From Vitellaria paradoxa (taxonomy: Eukaryota; Streptophyta; Magnoliopsida; Ericales; Sapotaceae), in contig CM034239.1 of the NCBI GenBank assembly GCA_019916065.1, positions 31,830,419 to 31,894,418 of the forward strand: a stretch of 64,000 nt of DNA, written 5' to 3'. Every line of letters begins with the position of its first letter. Position 1 is the stretch's first letter. Shown piece by piece: positions 58,816 to 64,000 of this stretch. A model generated the notes under the pieces. That model saw nothing but the letters and a program-made list of their open reading frames with translations. It was not told where the DNA came from and made no database searches. A program made the position numbers and the translations under genes.

Positions 58816-59324
58816 GTACTCCATCTATGGTCCAACTAACAATCAATGTAAACAATGGGAACTTAGTACCATAAGTAGGAAACGTAAGTGGGATGTCATA
58901 ACCCTTATATCCAGTGAGAGTAGCGAGTCTGAGAGTTCAGAGGTTGACTGGGAAAGGTGGCCTGAGGACTATTTCTTAGAAAGTAATTCACTACCCTTAC
59001 CATATATATCCACCACTGATGTTCATCACACCTGATCAATTAGATGACCAATGGTGGGATGAAGTTGACCTTCAACTTCTCTTAGATATGGAATGGGCTG
59101 AGGTAATTATAGCTTATGAGTGGTTAGATGCACCCTCTTACGCCACAGACACCGACACTATAGAATCTGAAACAAGTTCTTTGTCTGAGTACTTTGATAT
59201 GCCACCCCTAGAAGACATCCTTGAAAATGAAAGTATTAACATGGAGTCTAGGGAGGATGGTGATGTTTACAACGAACTGGACCAAGATGATAATTTTGCT
59301 ACTTCATTGCAACTCCTTTTTTAG
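58816..59324 (+). pseudogene. Acidic extra ORF of E3 with SIM-like motif, frameshifted
   Basis: Two overlapping frames, 58816-59035 and 59019-59324, together read as one acidic protein of about 165 residues interrupted by a frameshift near 59030. The first part has KRKWDVITLI followed by SSESSESESSEVDWE, the form of a SUMO-interacting motif (hydrophobic core plus Ser/acidic tail) next to a basic patch. The second is rich in D, E and W (LDDQWWDEVDLQLLLDMEW) and ends at TAG. It may be entered by splicing: a T-rich tract and CAAAG/AACAG acceptors precede it (58780-58815). An ATG in the same frame exists at 58775. E1 and E2 show no equivalent. Function unknown. Confidence 0.45.
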
Positions 59325-59451
59325 TATCATCCAACTTTTGATTCTATTGAAGACAACATGAGGTACTCCTTAACCTTTCCTTATCTTTTATGTTTATTTC
59401 ATTTCGGTTATTCTTTTTATTATTAAATTCATGTTCATAATCTTCTCAATT

Positions 59452-59566
59452 TAGGTTGGGGGGTATATACATCATCCTCATCATGCTCATTGCACACACT
59501 ACGCACCCACATATGCTTCTTATTTTTCACATTGAGGACAATGTTCAGTTTAGGTTAGGGGGTAGA
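59452..59566 (+). other. Paired internal G-run motifs (E3)
   Basis: TTTAGGTTGGGGGGTATA (about 59452-59469), then TCACATTGAGGACAATGTTC followed by AGTTTAGGTTAGGGGGTAG (59527-59566). Homologous to the pair in E2, but here it lies after ORF3 instead of before it. Confidence 0.55.
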
Positions 59567-61148
59567 ATTCGCATGATGATATGATGCTCTTATGGTTTGG
59601 TTAATTGTGAAATTAAGTGAGATGGTAAAAAGTGAATTTTGTTCAAGCCTTAATAGGAAACATAATTCAAGTGGAGTGTGTGATAACTTTGTGCATTTTG
59701 GACTATCATAGTGGAAAGTTTATGTGCTTAGGAGTAGATTTTATTTGATATTGGTTACTTGAGCATCTTTGGACTAGGTAGAGACTTACACCCTTTTATG
59801 ATGAGCTTTTGAGCCTTACATTCGTTTCTTGAGGGGTTGCACATGCTTACATTTCTTTTGCTCTTCACCTTGGATTTCATTGCATCGATTGCATCACAAA
59901 CACTTACATGAGTATCTATGTGGCACATTATGAGTTGTTGCAAGCTTTGAAAATGATACTAGGCTTTCTTTGTCATTTTGAGCCTTTTTGTCCTTTCTTG
60001 GTTATGAATTACCCTAGGAACCAACTTGAAGCCTTTTCAATAAAGTGTGTGATACATATATATATTTTTCTTCCCCCTCATATATGATCGCCTAACCTTA
60101 TTCACACACTTTAAGCCTTACCTTCATATGTCTTGGGTTGTAAAAGTGCCTTAATGTCAATGGTGTGAATGGAGAATGAAAACTTATCAGGGGGAGAATC
60201 TAATTGATGTTTTGTTTATTTCAAGTATTGAAAAAAAAAAACAGAAAAAAAAAAAGAGAAAAGAAAAATTTATCATTTCTTGGTTTAATAAATTGTGGGA
60301 CTTATACATTAGTTGCAACTTTTGCAATTGTCCCAAGGGTAGTATTTAGTGTGAATAAACTTCTTGTTGGGCTCATTGTTAGGGTTTGGAAAGGAAGTGG
60401 GTAGTTTAGGAGTTGTGTGCACTTGAACATCTTTTCTCCCAAGATATGTGTTTTGATTTCCATCCTACATTGTTAACCACTACCCCTAGCCAAGTTACAA
60501 CCAAACTAAAGACCTAGTGGATTCTAAGTAAGCAACTCTTATATGGTGTATGTAGTGATCTTGTGTAGGTTATGTGATGTGATTTTACATATGCATTGAA
60601 ACATGGTTAGGAGCTGTCCACTTTGAGTTTCATTTTAATTCATTCATATATTATGGAGTTATGTGCAACTAGGATAGCATTTTATGCTAATAGGAATGTG
60701 TGAACCCTTGATGAGTGAATTTCTTTCTATGAGTGGAATCCTGTGAGCTTTTGAAGTCAAAACTTAATTCCGTTTATGCTCTTGAGACCTTGTTGAATAA
60801 ATGAAACAATTTTGCACACATGCTTCTTCTACTTTAATAGTCCATGCATTTAAGCTTAGCACTTGGAAATTACACATGATACGTAGATTTTGTAACTTAT
60901 TGAGCTTGAACTTAATTCATCTTAGATTCGGATCACTTTTTGACACTTTGAGACCATGCCATAGAATTTTGTGGGTAGATTCACTGCAAACCCTCACGAG
61001 ACCTTCCTCGTCCACTAGGGGAACCTAGGGGTTTAAAGGGCTTGCTACCGTAGCTAAGTGTAGCCATGTTTCCAACGAAAAGAGAAATAGGATAGCAGTT
61101 GCATCTCATTTAATAGAGGACATCATGCATTTCATTTTAATAAAGAGC
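59567..61148 (+). other. Non-coding 3' region of E3
   Basis: AT-rich, poly(A)-like tract near 60229-60265; no ORF with protein-like composition. Confidence 0.45.
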
Positions 61149-61184
61149 ATTGCTAGGGACTAGCAATGTTCAAGTTGGGGGGTG
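61149..61184 (+). other. Hairpin and polypurine tract of E3
   Basis: ATTGCTAG-GGA-CTAGCAAT (61149-61167) followed by AAGTTGGGGGGTG (61172-61184) and the LTR start. Confidence 0.8.
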
Positions 61185-62705
61185 TGATTACACTTGAAAA
61201 GTGAAATTACAAACTTCCTAACTCAACACTTATTCTTGCATTTAAATAATTAAAATTGAAGTTTTAGTGTTATCGTATTACTTATACTTTTATTGTTTTA
61301 TTTGCAAAGAAAAGGGAAAGGATGTCGAAGTTTATAGCTATGGAAATGGCCGAGAAAACGAAGGAATGTCATGGTTCAATCCTTGCCTTGGATGCCAAGA
61401 CTAGCCCAAAAGACCCAACCTAAAGGAGGAAGAAAAGCAAGAAAAAAAAGATACTTAGGGGTCAGAACCGTCCATCTAATGGTCGGGACCACAGTGTATA
61501 TGAATTGAGCATAAAGCATTCTGTGGTCCCGACCCCCAGACCATACGGTCGGGACCACCATGTATCCAAAAGCCACGAATTGAAGCACCTCTTTTAGGGT
61601 TTCCTTGCATCTTTATAAGGACCCATTGCACGGCCATGAAGGGGGAGGCCTCTTTTTGATTACTACACTTTAGATTGAGAGTTAGATTAGGTTTTGATTA
61701 ATTTTTGAGTGATTTGTACGCTTGGACGTGTGGATTTACGGAGGTTTTTGGAGTTTTCATCATTGTCTTCGCATTACTTGTTCATCTTTTCTTTACATCC
61801 GAGTTACATTGTAAGTTGCACTTCGATTTACTTCGATTTATTCGATTTACTTCGTAATATGATGTTTTTCTTGTTTCGATTCCTTTTTCGCATGATGGAA
61901 TGTTCTTTTATCGTTTTTGTGATATTTAAAGTAGTTTTAGCGTCAAACCCTAGTTCTTGGTGCAACGAATCAAGAATGGGTAGTTCACAAAAAAACCTTG
62001 GGGTGTTAGTAGCGCCTTCGCATGGGTTGTGAGAGCTCATGCGTAAGGATCTACCGTGTTAAAATCTATTTTCAACTTGTTTCGAAAACATTCAAACCGA
62101 AAATCTTTAACCACACTCGTTTGAAGTCACTGGTATGGGTTTTTAATATAACCGTTTAATACTTTCGAACAAGGTTAAAAATAGGCTTTAAATTCATTTC
62201 TAGTTTCGTTTGTTTGAAAAACTTTCAGAAACAAAGGTCTTTAACCATATCCACTTGAGATCACTGGTACTGACCTTTGATTAAAATATTCTTAACACTT
62301 TTCGAATTAAACCATAATCTAGATTTGAATAAAAACTCCTAAGGTAAAGTAGTGAGCTACCCGGACTTGAAAGTTGGATCAAGAACCTTTTAGTATTGTG
62401 CTTGTTATTTAATTTAATTTATAAGTTGATTTATTCACTTTAGAATTTAGAGTATATGCTTTGTTGCACTTTAAAATTAAATTGAATTTCTTTAATTAAT
62501 ATTTAATTCAGTTAGAACCTAAAACAAAAGTTGAGTTGTGAAGTTTAATTTAATTTAGGTTCACCTACTAATTAAGAGAACAAATCTAGAGCTTTTAACA
62601 AAGCCCTCCCTGTGGATTCGACCCTCGGACTCACCGAGTTTTAAAATTACGACTACCCTCTTGCACTTGAGAGGTAGAACCCGAAATACTTTTTAGGGTC
62701 GGTCA
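61185..62705 (+). repeat. 3' LTR of E3
   Basis: 1521 bp, TGATTACAC ... GGTCGGTCA, followed by ATGAG. The promoter boxes here are closer to the perfect GGTCCCGACC/GGTCGGGACC form than in the 5' copy. Confidence 0.95.
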
Positions 62706-62710
62706 ATGAG

Positions 62711-64000
62711 TATTGATATATGTTGTATTATTGATTACATGTTGAAAATATGAGATTTATGGGTGTTGGGGGTTTGGCTTTTCAAGTGGAATATGAACAA
62801 TAATCACTTCTAGATTATTGCCATTCAGATAAGGGTCCAGACGGGCTTTCTATTTGAACAGCTGTACTTGGTACTAGTAAATAAATTAATGCTTTGATGA
62901 ATAATATATAAAATATTAATTGACAAAGTTATGGATAAATGATTGAGGTGTGTGAGTATGGGTGGTAACTGGATATGAAATATGCTGGGATATAAAAATG
63001 TATTTGTTTAACTAAGAATTATATTGAATTATTAATAAGCATAAGAATATTAATGAAACTTTATATGTGTTAAATGATAAGATGATATGTTAATTATGAA
63101 TACGTTTAAAATGAATAAAATATTACGACATGATAAAAAAATTATCATACATTGATAAATCGCATTGGGACTATAAAGGTGAGAATTTGACTAGAAGGAC
63201 ATTATCAAATTAAATAAATAAAGAATGTAGATTTAAATTATAATCACAAAATTAATAACACCAGAAATTTAATTATATTGATATATGTACTTGTAGCATT
63301 CTAAGAGGATTTAAATAAAATAAACAAGATGTATAAAAATGGTGATATGGTAGTTGACTTTTAAGAAAACAAACTTTGAGACTTAGTAGTAGGAACTTAA
63401 GTTCCAATTGATAATCTATAAGGATGAATAATTGATGAATAGAATGGAATGTGGTGGCTTGAATTCACTACTATTAAATGATAAGGTGACATCTAATAAG
63501 GGATTAATGATGTAATTATACTATTATCGGAATTGAAATGTTGGGATTTGATTTGAAGTGTTAATTACTATAACTAGATTGAGAAATTTATAATATGTAT
63601 TATGATTTTTATTTGATATTCCTTATACTAAGTTTCATGATGATTGATGTTAGGAAAGGTGCTATAATATAGGGTAGATGTCCAAGGGTTGAAAATCTTG
63701 AACTTGCAATGATCGATACAAACACCAAGTAAGTTAGGAGCCTATAAAGTGGCAGACATTGGATCAATGTAGTTTTGCCTAAGAAGAATCTTAGGTGGTA
63801 GATGTGAGAATCGCATATTCATGCGTATTGACTAGGAGCAATATATGGCAAACTTAGAAGGGGCAATGGGTTAGTAGTATGTGACCATGCACCCGCCTAG
63901 TAGAATACCTAAATATTATTTTATGATTTCATTTATATGTTTTTACTTATATTGTTGATAATGAGATATTATCTATGTTGATAAGTTAAAGTTTATATGT
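62711..64000. other. Unassigned AT-rich DNA right of E3
   Basis: Continuation of the sequence interrupted by E3. It holds a gggtccagacggg word near 62834 resembling the GTCYGGAC words at 46960 and 27243. No ORF or domain recognised; perhaps a decayed LTR. Confidence 0.3.

Larger units (their letters stand above)
47272..62705 (+). mobile_element. Complete Athila-like Gypsy retrotransposon E3
   Basis: 15.4 kb flanked by ATGAG (47267-47271 and 62706-62710). Order: 5' LTR (47272-48807), tRNA-Asp primer site, gag-pol (48993-54618), spacer holding a nested solo LTR, ORF3 (57505-58593), an acidic extra ORF (58816-59324), paired G-run motifs, hairpin, polypurine tract and 3' LTR (61185-62705). The LTRs differ visibly (roughly thirty differences in the first 600 aligned bases by eye), so it is considerably older than E2. 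Multiple stops and frameshifts make it non-autonomous today. Confidence 0.93.

Overview
This is nuclear DNA of a dicot plant, probably a woody eudicot. The evidence is spliced plant genes with GT-AG introns, AT-rich intergenic DNA, Copia, Athila-type Gypsy, L1, hAT and MULE-like elements, and TATA boxes of plant type. No organellar or bacterial sequence is evident.

The gene island is at about 9.8-23.5 kb. A two-exon DUF1223 gene (+, 10345-12959) converges on a seven-exon VAP4-type vesicle-associated-membrane-protein homologue (-, 23183-15501, 269 aa). A small candidate membrane or secreted ORF (-, 14691-14401) lies between them. Both spliced genes carry small DNA transposons in their introns.

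Repeats fill the rest. Left: the 3' end of an Athila-like Gypsy element (1 to about 4000), a tandemly repetitive LTR-like block (about 4090-6280), a decayed Copia 3' end (about 6281-7330) and a tandemly duplicated MITE-like block (7609-9295). Middle: a long foldback element (about 24022-25420), a MULE-like element containing an Athila-type solo LTR (25535-27841), and a 5'-truncated L1 with target-site duplication (TSD) (29679-29970).

Right: a nested stack. A solo LTR (30845-46841, TSD AATGA) was split by a complete minus-strand Athila-like element, here called E2 (31099-45503, TSD GCCTT). The 5' LTR of E2 then took an L1-type retroposon (43143-43853, 15-bp TSD). Next to it lies a complete plus-strand relative, E3 (47272-62705, TSD ATGAG), which holds a solo LTR of a third family (54819-56682, TSD AGTAC). 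The truncated element at the window start is called E1.

E1, E2 and E3 share one architecture: LTR, tRNA-Asp-type primer site, gag-pol, a spacer, and an extra ORF3 of the putative plant transposon protein type. The main comparative observation is that each LTR family has its own short palindrome or inverted-repeat motif (ATTCGAAT, GGTTCGAACC, GGGCGCCC, GGTCSSGACC, GTCCGGAC) clustered about 55-90 bp upstream of the LTR TATA box. In E2 and E3 the same family motif recurs in the spacer in front of ORF3, in E2 with its own TATA box. This suggests a duplicated promoter or operator module that serves a second transcript. Also notable are a covarying hairpin before the polypurine tract, E2's near-identical LTRs beside a plainly dead polyprotein (trans-mobilisation), and an acidic, SIM-like extra ORF in E3. 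All functional interpretations are inference from sequence reading.
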